Shown one piece after another: positions 12,903 through 24,985 of a DNA stretch of 64,000 bases. Source of the stretch: Pisaster brevispinus (Eukaryota; Echinodermata; Asteroidea; Forcipulatida; Asteriidae). A model generated the notes under the pieces. That model was not told the DNA's origin. It saw nothing but the letters and a program-made list of their open reading frames with translations, and made no database searches. The stretch's first letter is position 1. Every line of letters begins with the position of its first letter. Location: contig JAMKCF010000039.1 of the NCBI GenBank assembly GCA_023634235.1, forward strand, positions 992,001-1,056,000, written 5' to 3'. The position numbers and the translations under genes are program-made.

Positions 12903-15225
12903 CCAAAATTCGACCCCCGGTAACATGGCGATTTTCGGCGATCACTTTTCGCGGACACCTCCCCCGACGGTGCTGGTTGGAATTTGAAGGCCGCAACCAT
13001 TTTATTCCATGAATTATTGAGGTTTTTTGGGCAACAAAGATGGCGTCACTTCTTGGTAGAAAGCTCCTAATTGCCCAGGTTTTGGGATTTGGCCATGTCC
13101 CCACACAGAAAAGGTATTCAGGGAAGTCTAGTCTAGAACGCTGCACCGTCAAATCGCACTTTTGTTTTCGACCCCAAAAATCAAAATGGCGACAGGGTAC
13201 TACCTGTCAAATATTCCCAAAATTCGACCCCCGGTAACATGGCGATTTTCGGCGATCACTTTTCGCGGACACCTCCCACGACGGTGCTGGTTGGAATTTG
13301 AAGGCCGCAACCATTTTATTCCATGAATTATTGAGGTTTTTTGGGCAACAAAGATGGCGTCACTTTTTGGTAGAAAGCTCCTAATTGCCCAGGTTTTGGG
13401 ATTTGGCCATGTCCCCACACAGAAAAGGTCTTCAGGGAAGTCTAGTCTAGAACGCTGCACCGTCAAATCACACTTTTGTTTTCGACCCCAAAAATCAAAA
13501 TGGCGACAGGGTACTACCTGTCAAATATTCCCAAAATTCGACCCCCGGTAACATGGCGATTTTCGGCGATCACTTTTCGCGGACACCTCCCCCGACGGTG
13601 CTGGTTGGAATTTGAAGGCCGCAACCATTTTATTCCATGAATTATTGAGGTTTTTTGGGCAACAAAGATGGCGTCACTTTTTGGTAGAAAGCTCCTAATT
13701 GCCCGGGTTTTGGGATTTGGCCATGTCCCCACACAGAAAAGGTCTTCAGGGAAGTCTAGTCTAGAACGCTGCACCGTCAAATCGCACTTTTGTTTTCGAC
13801 CCCAAAAATCAAAATGGCGACAGGGTACTACCTGTCAAATATTCCCAAAATTCGACCCCCGGTAACATGGCGATTTTCGGCGATCACTTTTCGCGGACAC
13901 CTCCCCCGACGGTGCTGGTTGGAATTTGAAGGCCGCAACCATTTTATTCCATTAATTATTGAGGTTTTTTGGGCAACAAAGATGGCGTCACTTCTTGGTA
14001 GAAAGCTCCTAATTGCCCAGGTTTTGGGATTTGGCCATGTCCCCACACAGAAAAGGTCTTCAGGGAAGTCTAGTCTAGAACGCTGCACCGTCAAATCGCA
14101 CTTTTGTTTTCGACCCCAAAAATCAAAATGGCGACAGGGTACTACCTGTCAAATATTCCCAAAATTCGACCCCCGGTAACATGGCGATTTTCGGCGATCA
14201 CTTTTCGCGGACACCTCCCCCGACGGTGCTGGTTGGAATTTGAAGGCCGCAACCATTTTATTCCATGAATTATTGAGGTTTTTTGGGCAACAAAGATGGC
14301 GTCACTTTTTGGTAGAAAGCTCCTAATTGCCCAGGTTTTGGGATTTGGCCATGTCCCCACACAGAAAAGGTCTTCAGGGAAGTCTAGTCTAGAACGCTGC
14401 GCCGTCAAATCGCACTTTTGTTTTCGACCCCAAAAATCAAAATGGCGACAGGGTACTACCTGTCAAATATTCCCAAAATTCGACCCCCGGTAACATGGCG
14501 ATTTTCGGCGATCACTTTTCGCGGACACCTCCCCCGACGGTGCTGGTTGGAATTTGAAGGCCGCAACCATTTTATTCCATGAATTATTGAGGTTTTTTGG
14601 GCAACAAAGATGGCGTCACTTTTTGGTAGAAAGCTCCTAATTGCCCAGGTTTTGGGATTTGGCCATGTCCCCACACAGAAAAGGTCTTCAGGGAAGTCTA
14701 GTCTAGAACGCTGCACCGTCAAATCGCACTTTTGTTTTCGACCCCAAAAACCAAAATGGCGACAGGGTACTACCTGTCAAATATTCCCAAAATTCGACCC
14801 CCGGTAACATGGCGATTTTCGGCGATCACTTTTCGCGGACACCTCCCCCGACGGTGCTGGTTGGAATTTGAAGGCCGCAACCATTTTATTCCATGAATTA
14901 TTGAGGTTTTTTGGGCAACAAAGATGGCGTCACTTTTTGCTAGAAAGCTCCTAATTGCCCAGGTTTTGGGATTTGGCCATGTCCCCACACAGAAAAGGTC
15001 TTCAGGGAAGTCTAGTCTAGAACGCTGCACCGTCAAATCGCACTTTTGTTTTCGACCCCAAAAATCAAAATGGCGACAGGGTACATTCCCAAAATTCGAC
15101 CCCCGGTAACATGAGGATTTTCGGCGATCACTTTTCGCGGACACCTCCCCCGACGGTGCTGGTTGGAATTTGAAGGCCGCAACCATTTTATTCCATGAAT
15201 TATTGAGGTTTTTTGGGCAACAAAG
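12903..15225 (+). repeat. Subfamily C stretch with CTTCTTGG and CCCGGGTT units
   Basis: Units 13,040 (CACTTCTTGG, GGTATTC, then CTCCCACGAC), 13,354 (TCAAATCACAC) and 13,668 (CCCGGGTT) match 60,858, 61,172 and 61,486 in order. In the unit at 13,668 the stop codon after the plus frame is lost by CCATTAATT near 13,952, which fuses two open frames over 13,790-14,179. The unit at 14,924 is the 302-bp variant. Confidence 0.75.
14924..15225 (+). repeat. 302-bp monomer with a 12-bp hairpin deletion
   Basis: TACCTGTCAAAT is missing after GACAGGGTAC near 15,084, leaving GGTACATTCCC. The same unit has ACATGAGGAT for ACATGGCGAT near 15,111, so it also loses ATGGCG motif 3. Unique in the window. Confidence 0.85.
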
Positions 15226-17583
15226 ATGGCGTCACTTTTTGGTAGAAAGCTTCTAATTGCCCAGGTTTTGGGATTTGGCCATGTCCCCACACAGAAAAGG
15301 TCTTCAGGGAAGTCAAGTCTAGAACGCTGCACCGTCAAATCGCACTTTTGTTTTCTACCCCAAAAATCAAAATGGCGACAGGGTACTACCTGTCAAATAT
15401 TCCCAAAATTCGACCCCCGGTAACATGGCGATTTTCGGCGATCACTTTTCGCGGACACCTCCCCCGACGGTGCTGGTTGGAATTTGAAGGCCGCAACCAT
15501 TTTATTCCATGAATTCTTGAGTTTTTTTGGGCAACAAAGATGGCGTCACTTTTTGGTAGAAAGCTCCTAATTGCCCAGGTTTGGGGATTTGGCCATGTCC
15601 CCACACAGAAAAGGTCTTCAGGGAAGTCTAGTCTAGAACGCTGCACCGTCAAATCGCACTTTTGTTTTCGACCCCAAAAATCAAAATGGCGACAGGGTAC
15701 TACCTGTCAAATATTCCCAAATTTCGACCCCCGGTAACATGGCGATTTTCGGCGATCACTTTTCGCGGACACCTCCCCCGACGGTGCTGGTTGGAATTTG
15801 AAGGCCGCAACCATTTTATTCCATGAATTATTGAGGTTTTTTGGGCAACAAAGATGGCGTCACTTTTTGGTAGAAAGCTCCTAATTGCCCAGGTTTTGGG
15901 ATTTGGCCATGTCCCCACACATAAAAGGTCTTCAGGGAAGTCTAGTCTAGAACGCTGCACCGTCAAATCGCACTTTTGTTTTCGACCCCAAAAATCAAAA
16001 TGGCGACCTGTCAAATATTCCCAAAATTCGACCCCCGGTAACATGGCGATTTTCGGCGATCACTTTTCGCGGACACCTCCCCCGACGGTGCTGGTTGGAA
16101 TTTGAAGGCCGCAACCATTTTATTCGATTAATTATTGAGGTTTTTTGGGCAACAAAGATGGCGTCACTTTTTGGTATAAAGCTCCTAATTGCCCAGGTTT
16201 TGGGATTTGGCCATGTCCCCACACAGAAAAGGTCTTCAGGGAAGTCTAGTCTAGAACGCTGCACCGTCAAATCGCACTTTTGTTTTCGACCCCAAAAATC
16301 AAAATGGCGACAGGGTACTACCTGTCAAATATTCCCAAAATTCGACCCCCGGTAACATGGCGATTTTCGGCGATCACTTTTCGCGGACACCTCCCCCGAC
16401 GGTGCTGGTTGGAATTTGAAGGCCGCAACCATTTTATTCCATGAATTCTTGAGTTTTTTTGGGCAACACAGATGGCGTCACTTTTTGGTAGAAAGCTCCT
16501 AATTGCCCAGGTTTTGGGATTTGGCCATGTCCCCACACAGAAAAGGTCTTCAGGGAAGTCTAGTCTAGAACGCTGCACCGTCAAATCGCACTTTTGTTTT
16601 CGACCCCAAAAATCAAAATGGCGACAGGGTACTACCTGTCAAATATTCCCAAAATTCGACCCCCGGTAACATGGCGATTTTCGGCGATCACTTTTCGCGG
16701 ACACCTCCCCCGACGGTGCTGGTTGGAATTTGAAGGCCGCAACCATTTTATTCCATGAATTATTGAGGTTTTTTGGGCAACAAAGATGGCGTCACTTTTT
16801 GGTAGAAAGCTCCTAATTGCCCAGGTTTTGGGATTTGGCCATGTCCCCACACAGAAAAGGTCTTCAGGGAAGTCTAGTCTAGAACGCTGCACCGTCAAAT
16901 CGCACTTTTGTTTTCGACCCCAAAAATCAAAATGGCGACCTGTCAAATATTCCCAAAATTCGACCCCCGGTAACATGGCGATTTTCGGCGATCACTTTTC
17001 GCGGACACCTCCCCCGACGGTGCTGGTTGGAATTTGAAGGCCGCAACCATTTTATTCCATTAATTATTGAGGTTTTTTGGGCAACAAAGATGGCGTCACT
17101 TTTTGGTATAAAGCTCCTAATTGCCCAGGTTTTGGGATTTGGCCATGTCCCCACGCAGAAAAGGTCTTCAGGGAAGTCTAGTCTAGAACGCTGCACCGTC
17201 AAATCGCACTTTTGTTTTCGACCCCAAAAATCAAAATGGCGACAGGGTACTACCTGTCAAATATTCCCAAAATTCGACCCCCGGTAACATGGCGATTTTC
17301 GGCGATCACTTTTCGCGGACACCTCCCCCGACGGTGCTGGTTGGAATTTGAAGGCCGCAACCATTTTATTCCATGAATTATTGAGGTTTTTTGGGCAACA
17401 CAGATGGCGTCACTTTTTGGTAGAAAGCTCCTAATTGCCCAGGTTTTGGGATTTGGCCATGTCCCCAGACAGAAAAGGTCTTCAGGGAAGTCTAGTCTAG
17501 AACGCTGCACCGTCAAATCGCACTTTTGTTTTCGACCCCAAAAATCAAAATGGCGACAGGGTACTACCTGTCAAATATTCCCA
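15226..17583 (+). repeat. Three-monomer (932-bp) repeat with 304-bp and TATAAAG units
   Basis: A HindIII/TTCTACC unit (15,226) and an EcoRI-tailed GGTTTGGGGAT unit (15,540) lead into a triplet: 15,854 (304 bp), 16,158 (GGTATAAAG) and 16,472 (AACACAG). The triplet repeats as 16,786, 17,090 and 17,404 at offset 932 (314+314+304). Mismatches noticed are at 15,918, 16,123 and in the GAATTCTTGAG tail near 16,443. The same cassette occurs at 43,942-47,500 and 62,742-64,000. Confidence 0.8.
16175..16181 (+). other. TATAAAG word created by a single base change
   Basis: GGTAGAAAG has become GGTATAAAG at monomer position 20. Eight units carry it (16,158, 17,090, 42,068, 44,874, 45,806, 47,052, 58,974 and 63,674). 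In seven of these the preceding unit is the 304-bp variant, so the two marks travel together. It looks like a TATA box but there is no evidence of a promoter. Confidence 0.35.
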
Positions 17584-18031
17584 AAATTCGACCCCCGGTA
17601 ACATGGCGATTTTCGGCGATCACTTTTCGCGGACACCTCCCCCGACGGTGCTGGTTGGAATTTGAAGGCCGCAACCATTTTATTCCATGAATTATTGAGG
17701 TTTTTTGGGCAACAAAGATGGCGTCACTTTTTGGTAGAAAGCTCCTAATTGCCCAGGTTTTGGGATTTGGCCATGTCCCCACACAGAAAAGGTCTTCAGG
17801 AAAGTCTAGTCTAGAACGCTGCACCGTCAAATCGCACTTTTGTTTTCGACCCCAAAAATCAAAATGGCGACAGGGTACTACCTGTCAAATATTCCCAAAA
17901 TTCGACCCCCGGTAACATGGCGATTTTCGGCGATCACTTTTCGCGGACACCTCCCCCGACGGTGCTGGTTGGAATTTGAAGGCCGCAACCATTTTATTCC
18001 ATGAATTATTGAGGTTTTTGGGGCAACAAAG

Positions 18032-18953
18032 ATGGCGTCACTTTTTGGTAGAAAGCTCCTAATTGCCCAGGTTTTGGGATTTGGCCATGTCCCCACACAG
18101 AAAAGGTCTTCAGGGAAGTCAAGTCTAGAACGCTGCACCGTCAAATCGCACTTTTGTTTTCGACCCCAAAAATCAAAATGGCGACCTGTCAAATATTCCC
18201 AAAATTCGACCCACGGTAACATGGCGATTTTCGGCGATCACTTTTCGCGGACACCTCCCCCGACGGTGCTGGTTGGAATTTGAAGGCCGCAACCATTTTA
18301 TTCCATGAATTATTGAGGTTTTTTGGGCAACAAAGATGGCGTCACTTTTTGGTAGAAAGCTCCTAATTGCCCAGGTTTTGGGATTTGGCCATGTCCCCAC
18401 ACAGAAAAGGTCTTCAGGGAAGTCTACTCTAGAACGCTGCACCGTCAAATCGCACTTTTGTTTTCGACCCCAAAAATCAAAATGGCGACCTGTCAAATAT
18501 TCCCAAAATTCGACCCACGGTAACATGGCGATTTTCGGCGATCACTTTTCGCGGACACCTCCCCCGACGGTGCTGGTTGGAATTTGAAGGCCGCAACCAT
18601 TTTATTCCATGAATTATTGAGGTTTTTTGGGCAACAAAGATGGCGTCACTTTTTGGTAGAAAGCTCCTAATTGCCCAGGTTTTGGGATTTGGCCATGTCC
18701 CCACACAGAAAAGGTCTTCAGGGAAGTCTACTCTAGAACGCTGCACCGTCAAATCGCACTTTTGTTTTCGACCCCAAAAATCAAAATGGCGACAGGGTAC
18801 TACCTGTCAAATATTCCCAAAATTCGACCCCCGGTAACATGGCGATTTTCGGCGATCACTTTTCGCGGACTTCTCCCCCGACGGTGCTGGTTGGAATTTG
18901 AAGGCCGCAACCATTTTATTCCATGAATTATTGAGGTTTTTTGGGCAACAAAG
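18032..18953 (+). repeat. Two consecutive 304-bp monomers and a copied neighbour
   Basis: Units 18,032 and 18,336 both carry the 10-bp deletion and GACCCACGG. Units 18,336 and 18,640 share the private GTCTACTCTAG. This is consistent with a recent one-unit tandem duplication in which only one copy of the 18,336/18,640 pair keeps the deletion. Confidence 0.75.
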
Positions 18954-19356
18954 ATGGCGTCACTTTTTGGTAGAAAGCTCCTAATTGCCCAGGTTTTGGG
19001 ATTTGGCCATGTCCCCACACAGAAAAGGTCTTCAGGGAAGTCTAGTCTAGAACGTTGCACCGTCAAATCGCACTTTTGTTTTCGACCCCAAAAATCAAAA
19101 TGGCGACAGGGTACTACCTGTCAAATATTCCCAAAATTCGACCCACGGTAACATGGCGATTTTCGGCGATCACTTTTCGCGGACACCTCCCCGACGGTGC
19201 TGGTTGGAATTTGAAGGCCGCAACCATTTTATTCCATGAATTATTGAGGTTTTTTGGGCAACAAAGATGGCGTCACTTTTTGGTAGAAAGCTCCTAATTG
19301 CCCAGGTTTTGGGATTTGGCCATGTCCCCACACAGAAAAGGTCTTCAGGGAAGTCT
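18954..19356 (+). repeat. Unit related to the 25.7-kb and 29.5-kb units
   Basis: The unit at 18,954 is preceded by GACTTCTCCCCC and carries AACGTTGCACC and GACCCACGG. The same ordered set occurs at 25,759 and 29,528. It is 313 bp: one C is lost from the C-run near 19,191. Confidence 0.75.
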
Positions 19357-21139
19357 AGTCTAGAACGCTGCACCGTCAAATCGCACTTTTGTTTTCGACC
19401 CCAAAAATCAAAATGGCGACAGGGTACTACCTGTCAAATATTCCCAAAATTCGACCCCCGGTAACATGGCGATTTTCGGCGATCACTTTTCGCGGACACC
19501 TCCCCCGACGGTGCTGGTTGGAATTTGAAGGCCGCAACCATTTTATTCCATGAATTATTGAGGTTTTTTGGGCAAGAAAGATGGCGTCACTTTTTGGTAG
19601 AAAGCTCCTAATTGCCCAGGTTTTGGGATTTGGCCATGTCCCCACACAGAAAAGGTCTTCAGGGAAGTCTAGTCTAGAACGCTGCACCGTCAAATCGCAC
19701 TTTTGTTTTTGACCCCAAAAATCAAAATGGCGACAGGGTACTACCTGTCAAATATTCCCAAAATTCGACCCCCGGTAACATGGCGATCTTCGGCGATCAC
19801 TTTTCGCGGACACCTCCCCCGACAGTGCTGGTTGGAATTTGAAGGCCGCAACCATTTTATTCCATGAATTATTGAGGTTTTTTGGGCAACAAAGATGGCG
19901 TCACTTCTTGGTAGAAAGCTCCTAATTGCCCAGGTTTTGGGATTTGGCCATGTCCCCACACAGAAAAGGTATTCAGGGAAGTCTAGTCTAGAACGCTGCA
20001 CCGTCAAATCGCACTTTTGTTTTCGACCCCAAAAATCAAAATGGCGACAGGGTACTACCTGTCAAATATTCCCAAAATTCGACCCCCGGTAACATGGCGA
20101 TTTTCGGCGATCACTTTTCGCGGACACCTCCCACGACGGTGCTGGTTCGAATTTGAAGGCCGCAACCATTTTATTCCATGAATTATTGAGGTTTTTTGGG
20201 CAACAAAGATGGCGTCACTTTTTGGTAGAAAGCTCCTAATTGCCCAGGTTTTGGGATTTGACCATGTCCCCACACAGAAAAGGTCTTCAGGGAAGTCTAG
20301 TCTAGAACGCTGCACCGTCAAATCGCACTTTTGTTTTCGACCCCAAAAATCAAAATGGCGACAGGGTACTACCTGTCAAATATTCCCAAAATTCGACCCC
20401 CGGTAACATGGCGATTTTCGGCGATCACTTTTCGCGGACACCTCCCCCGACGGTGCTGGTTGGAATTTGAAGGCCGCAACCATTTTATTCCATGAATTAT
20501 TGAGGTTTTTTGGGCAACAAAGATGGCGTCACTTTTTGGTAGAAAGCTCCTAATTGCCCAGGTTTTGGGATTTGGCCATGTCCCCACACAGAAAAGGTGT
20601 TCAGGGAAGTCTAGTCTAGAACTCTGCGCCGTCAAATCGCACTTTTGTTTTCGACCCCAAAAATCAAAATGGCGACAGGGTACTACCTGTCAAATATTCC
20701 CAAAATTCGACCCCCGGTAACATGGCGATTTTCGGCGATCACTTTTCGCGGACACCTCCCCCGACGGTGCTGGTTGGAATTTGAAGGCCGCAACCATTTT
20801 ATTCCATGAATTCTTTAGTTTTTTGGGCAACAAAGATGGCGTCACTTTTTGGTAGAAAGCTCCTAATTGCCCAGGTTTTGGGATTTGGCCATGTCCCCAC
20901 ACAGAAAAGGTCTTCAGGGAAGTCGAGTCTAGAACGCTGCACCGTCAAATCGCACTTTTGTTTTCGACCCCAAAAACCAAAATGGCGACCTGTCAAATAT
21001 TCCCAAAATTCGACCCCCGGTAACATGGCGATTTTCGGCGATCACTTTTCGCGGACACCTCCCCCGACGGTGCTGGTTGGAATTTGAAGGCCGCAACCAT
21101 TTTATTCCATGAATTATTGAGGTTTTTTGGGCAACAAAG

Positions 21140-21261
21140 ATGGCGTCACTTTTTGGTAGAAAGCTTCTAATTGCCCAGGTTTTGGGATTTGGCCATGTCC
21201 CCACACAGAAAAGGTCTTCAGGGAAGTCAAGTCTAGAACGCTGCACTTTTGGGCAACAAAG
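21140..21261 (+). repeat. 122-bp truncated monomer, first copy
   Basis: The unit ends at CTGCAC (position 107) and jumps to TTTTGGGCAACAAAG, so 192 bp are missing. The loss is explained exactly by two short-repeat deletions: GCAC at positions 104 and 117 (13 bp) and TTTTG at positions 121 and 300 (179 bp). It is shared with 23,135, so it arose before the 1,995-bp duplication. Confidence 0.9.
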
Positions 21262-23134
21262 ATGGCGTCACTTTTTGGTAGAAAGCTTCTAATTGCCCAG
21301 GTTTTGGGATTTGGCCATGTCCCCACACAGAAAAGGTCTTCAGGGAAGTCAAGTCTAGAACGCTGCACCGTCAAATCGCACTTTTGTTTTCGACCCCAAA
21401 AATCAAAATGGCGACAGGGTACTACCTGTCAAATATTCCCAAAATTCGACCCCCGGTAACATGGCGATTTTCGGCGATCACTTTTCGCGGACACCTCCCC
21501 CGACGGTGCTGGTTGGAATTTGAAGGCCGCAACCATTTTATTCCATGAATTATTGAGGTTTTTTGGGCAAGAAAGATGGCGTCACTTTTTGGTAGAAAGC
21601 TCCTAATTGCCCAGGTTTTGGGATTTGGCCATGTCCCCACACAGAAAAGGTCTTCAGGGAAGTCTAGTCTAGAACGCTGCACCGTCAAATCGCACTTTTG
21701 TTTTTGACCCCAAAAATCAAAATGGCGACAGGGTACTACCTGTCAAATATTCCCAAAATTCGACCCCCGGTAACATGGCGATCTTCGGCGATCACTTTTC
21801 GCGGACACCTCCCCCGACAGTGCTGGTTGGAATTTGAAGGCCGCAACCATTTTATTCCATGAATTATTGAGGTTTTTTGGGCAACAAAGATGGCGTCACT
21901 TCTTGGTAGAAAGCTCCTAATTGCCCAGGTTTTGGGATTTGGCCATGTCCCCACACAGAAAAGGTATTCAGGGAAGTCTAGTCTAGAACGCTGCACCGTC
22001 AAATCGCACTTTTGTTTTCGACCCCAAAAATCAAAATGGCGACAGGGTACTACCTGTCAAATATTCCCAAAATTCGACCCCCGGTAACATGGCGATTTTC
22101 GGCGATCACTTTTCGCGGACACCTCCCACGACGGTGCTGGTTCGAATTTGAAGGCCGCAACCATTTTATTCCATGAATTATTGAGGTTTTTTGGGCAACA
22201 AAGATGGCGTCACTTTTTGGTAGAAAGCTCCTAATTGCCCAGGTTTTGGGATTTGACCATGTCCCCACACAGAAAAGGTCTTCAGGGAAGTCTAGTCTAG
22301 AACGCTGCACCGTCAAATCGCACTTTTGTTTTCGACCCCAAAAATCAAAATGGCGACAGGGTACTACCTGTCAAATATTCCCAAATTTCGACCCCCGGTA
22401 ACATGGCGATTTTCGGCGATCACTTTTCGCGGACACCTCCCCCGACGGTGCTGGTTGGAATTTGAAGGCCGCAACCATTTTATTCCATGAATTATTGAGG
22501 TTTTTTGGGCAACAAAGATGGCGTCACTTTTTGGTAGAAAGCTCCTAATTGCCCAGGTTTTGGGATTTGGCCATGTCCCCACACAGAAAAGGTGTTCAGG
22601 GAAGTCTAGTCTAGAACTCTGCGCCGTCAAATCGCACTTTTGTTTTCGACCCCAAAAATCAAAATGGCGACAGGGTACTACCTGTCAAATATTCCCAAAA
22701 TTCGACCCCCGGTAACATGGCGATTTTCGGCGATCACTTTTCGCGGACACCTCCCCCGACGGTGCTGGTTGGAATTTGAAGGCCGCAACCATTTTATTCC
22801 ATGAATTCTTTAGTTTTTTGGGCAACAAAGATGGCGTCACTTTTTGGTAGAAAGCTCCTAATTGCCCAGGTTTTGGGATTTGGCCATGTCCCCACACAGA
22901 AAAGGTCTTCAGGGAAGTCGAGTCTAGAACGCTGCACCGTCAAATCGCACTTTTGTTTTCGACCCCAAAAACCAAAATGGCGACCTGTCAAATATTCCCA
23001 AAATTCGACCCCCGGTAACATGGCGATTTTCGGCGATCACTTTTCGCGGACACCTCCCCCGACGGTGCTGGTTGGAATTTGAAGGCCGCAACCATTTTAT
23101 TCCATGAATTATTGAGGTTTTTTGGGCAACAAAG

Positions 23135-23256
23135 ATGGCGTCACTTTTTGGTAGAAAGCTTCTAATTGCCCAGGTTTTGGGATTTGGCCATGTCCCCACA
23201 CAGAAAAGGTCTTCAGGGAAGTCAAGTCTAGAACGCTGCACTTTTGGGCAACAAAG
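23135..23256 (+). repeat. 122-bp truncated monomer, second copy
   Basis: Same junction as at 21,140, exactly 1,995 bp downstream. These are the only two strongly truncated units in the window. Confidence 0.9.
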
Positions 23257-23884
23257 ATGGCGTCACTTTTTGGTAGAAAGCTTCTAATTGCCCAGGTTTT
23301 GGGATTTGGCCATGTCCCCACACAGAAAAGGTCTTCAGGGAAGTCAAGTCTAGAACGCTGCACCGTCAAATCGCACTTTTGTTTTCGACCCCAAAAATCA
23401 AAATGGCGACAGGGTACTACCTGTCAAATATTCCCAAAATTCGACCCCCGGTAACATGGCGATTTTCGGCGATCACTTTTCGCGGACACCTCCCCCGACG
23501 GTGCTGGTTGGAATTTGAAGGCCGCAACCATTTTATTCCATGAATTCTTGAGTTTTTTTGGGCAACAAAGATGGCGTCACTTTTTGGTAGAAAGCTCCTA
23601 ATTGCCCAGGTTTGGGGATTTGGCCATGTCCCCACACAGAAAAGGTCTTCAGGGAAGTCTAGTCTAGAACGCTGCACCGTCAAATCGCACTTTTGTTTTC
23701 GACCCCAAAAATCAAAATGGCGACAGGGTACTACCTGTCAAATATTCCCAAAATTCGACCCCCGGTAACATGGCGATTTTCGGCGATCACTTTTCGCGGA
23801 CACCTCCCCCGACGGTGCTGGTTGGAATTTGAAGGCCGCAACCATTTTATTCCATGAATTATTGAGGTTTTTTGGGCAACAAAG

Positions 23885-24188
23885 ATGGCGTCACTTTTTG
23901 GTAGAAAGCTCCTAATTGCCCAGGTTTTGGGATTTGGCCATGTCCCCACACAGAAAAGGTCTTCAGGGAAGTCTAGTCTAGAACGCTGCACCGTCAAATC
24001 GCACTTTTGTTTTCGACCCCAAAAATCAAAATGGCGACCTGTCAAATATTCCCAAAATTCGAACCCCGGTAACATGGCGATTTTCGGCGATCACTTTTCG
24101 CGGACACCTCCCCCGACGGTGCTGGTTGGAATTTGAAGGCCGCAACCATTTTATTCCATGAATTATTGAGGTTTTTTGGGCAACAAAG
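23885..24188 (+). repeat. 304-bp monomer
   Basis: Carries the 10-bp hairpin deletion near 24,033. It follows a GGTTTGGGGAT unit (23,571) as at 15,540 and 15,854, but the next unit lacks TATAAAG, so only part of the cassette is present. GAACCCCGG near 24,061 is private. Confidence 0.85.
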
Positions 24189-24816
24189 ATGGCGTCACTT
24201 TTTGGTAGAAAGCTCCTAATTGCCCAGGTTTTGGGATTTGGCCATGTCCCCACACAGAAAAGGTCTTCAGGGAAGTCTAGTCTAGAACGCTGCACCGTCA
24301 AATCGCACTTTTGTTTTCGACCCCAAAAATAAAAATGGCGACAGGGTACTACCTGTCAAATATTCCCAAAATTCGACCCCCGGTAACATGGCGATTTTCG
24401 GCGATCACTTTTCGCGGACACCTCCCCCGACGGTGCTGGTTGGAATTTGAAGGCCGCAACCATTTTATTCCATGAATTATTGAGGTTTTTTGGGCAACAA
24501 AGATGGCGTCACTTTTTGGTAGAAAGCTCCTAATTGCCCAGGTTTTGGGATTTGGCCATGTCCCCACACAGAAAAGGTCTTCAGGGAAGTCTAGTCTAGA
24601 ACGCTGCACCGTCAAATCGCACTTTTGTTTTCGACCCCAAAAATCAAAATGGCGACAGGGTGCTACCTGTCAAATATTCCCAAAATTCGACCCCCGGTAA
24701 CATGGCGATTTTCGGCGATCACTTTTCGCGGACACCTCCCCCGACGGTGCTGGTTGGAATTTGAAGGCCGCAACCATTTTATTCCATGAATTATTGAGGT
24801 TTTTTGGGCAACAAAG

Positions 24817-24822
24817 ATGGCG
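24817..24822 (+). other. ATGGCG motif 1 (YY1-like, AAAGATGGCGTC)
   Basis: Monomer positions 1-6. The context AAGATGGCGTC differs by one base from the usual YY1 core AAGATGGCGGC. The motif was present at every monomer start I indexed. Binding is unproven; the resemblance is by eye. Confidence 0.4.
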
Positions 24823-24962
24823 TCACTTTTTGGTAGAAAGCTCCTAATTGCCCAGGTTTTGGGATTTGGCCATGTCCCCACACAGAAAAGGTCTTCAGGG
24901 AAGTCTAGTCTAGAACGCTGCACCGTCAAATCGCACTTTTGTTTTCGACCCCAAAAATCAAA

Positions 24963-24968
24963 ATGGCG
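24963..24968 (+). other. ATGGCG motif 2 (YY1-like, AAAATGGCGAC)
   Basis: Monomer positions 147-152, 146 bp after motif 1 and overlapping the left arm of the hairpin. It is changed to ATGGCA in only a few related units (at about 10,672, 35,330, 37,515 and 53,786). It is a candidate protein-binding site by resemblance only. Confidence 0.35.
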
Positions 24969-24985
24969 ACAGGGTACTACCTGTC
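24968..24985. other. Inverted repeat (hairpin) at monomer positions 152-169
   Basis: GACAGG, a six-base GTACTA loop and CCTGTC form a perfect 6-bp stem, present in nearly every monomer. Four kinds of length change in the array hit this element: a 10-bp deletion (16 times), a 9-bp deletion at about 5,668, a 12-bp deletion at about 15,084 and a 1-bp insertion at about 53,483. A hairpin extruded during replication is a plausible cause. No function is inferred. Confidence 0.8.

Larger units (their letters stand above)
19357..23346 (+). repeat. 1,995-bp higher-order tandem duplication
   Basis: Copy 1 is 19,357-21,351 and copy 2 is 21,352-23,346; the match runs on to about 23,541. Each copy has seven unit starts with spacings 314, 314, 314, 313, 304, 122 and 314 bp (sum 1,995). 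Shared private marks include TTTTTGACCCC, GCGATCTTCGG, CTTCTTGG with GGTATTC, TTTGACCATG, GAACTCTGCGCC and GAATTCTTTAG. The only difference noticed is AAATTTCG near 22,386 for AAAATTCG near 20,391. The nested truncated and 304-bp units show that whole blocks are copied. Confidence 0.9.

Noticed and set aside
13790..14179. 129-aa plus-strand open frame as a distinct gene
   Set aside because: It is two adjacent repeat frames fused because CCATGAATT became CCATTAATT near 13,952 and removed the stop codon.
16175..16181. TATAAAG as a working promoter
   Set aside because: It arises from one substitution and spreads with a repeat cassette. There is no downstream gene and no other promoter element.
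16632..16976. 114-aa minus-strand frames as longer proteins
   Set aside because: These extended frames occur only where the 10-bp hairpin deletion restores frame between two neighbouring units.
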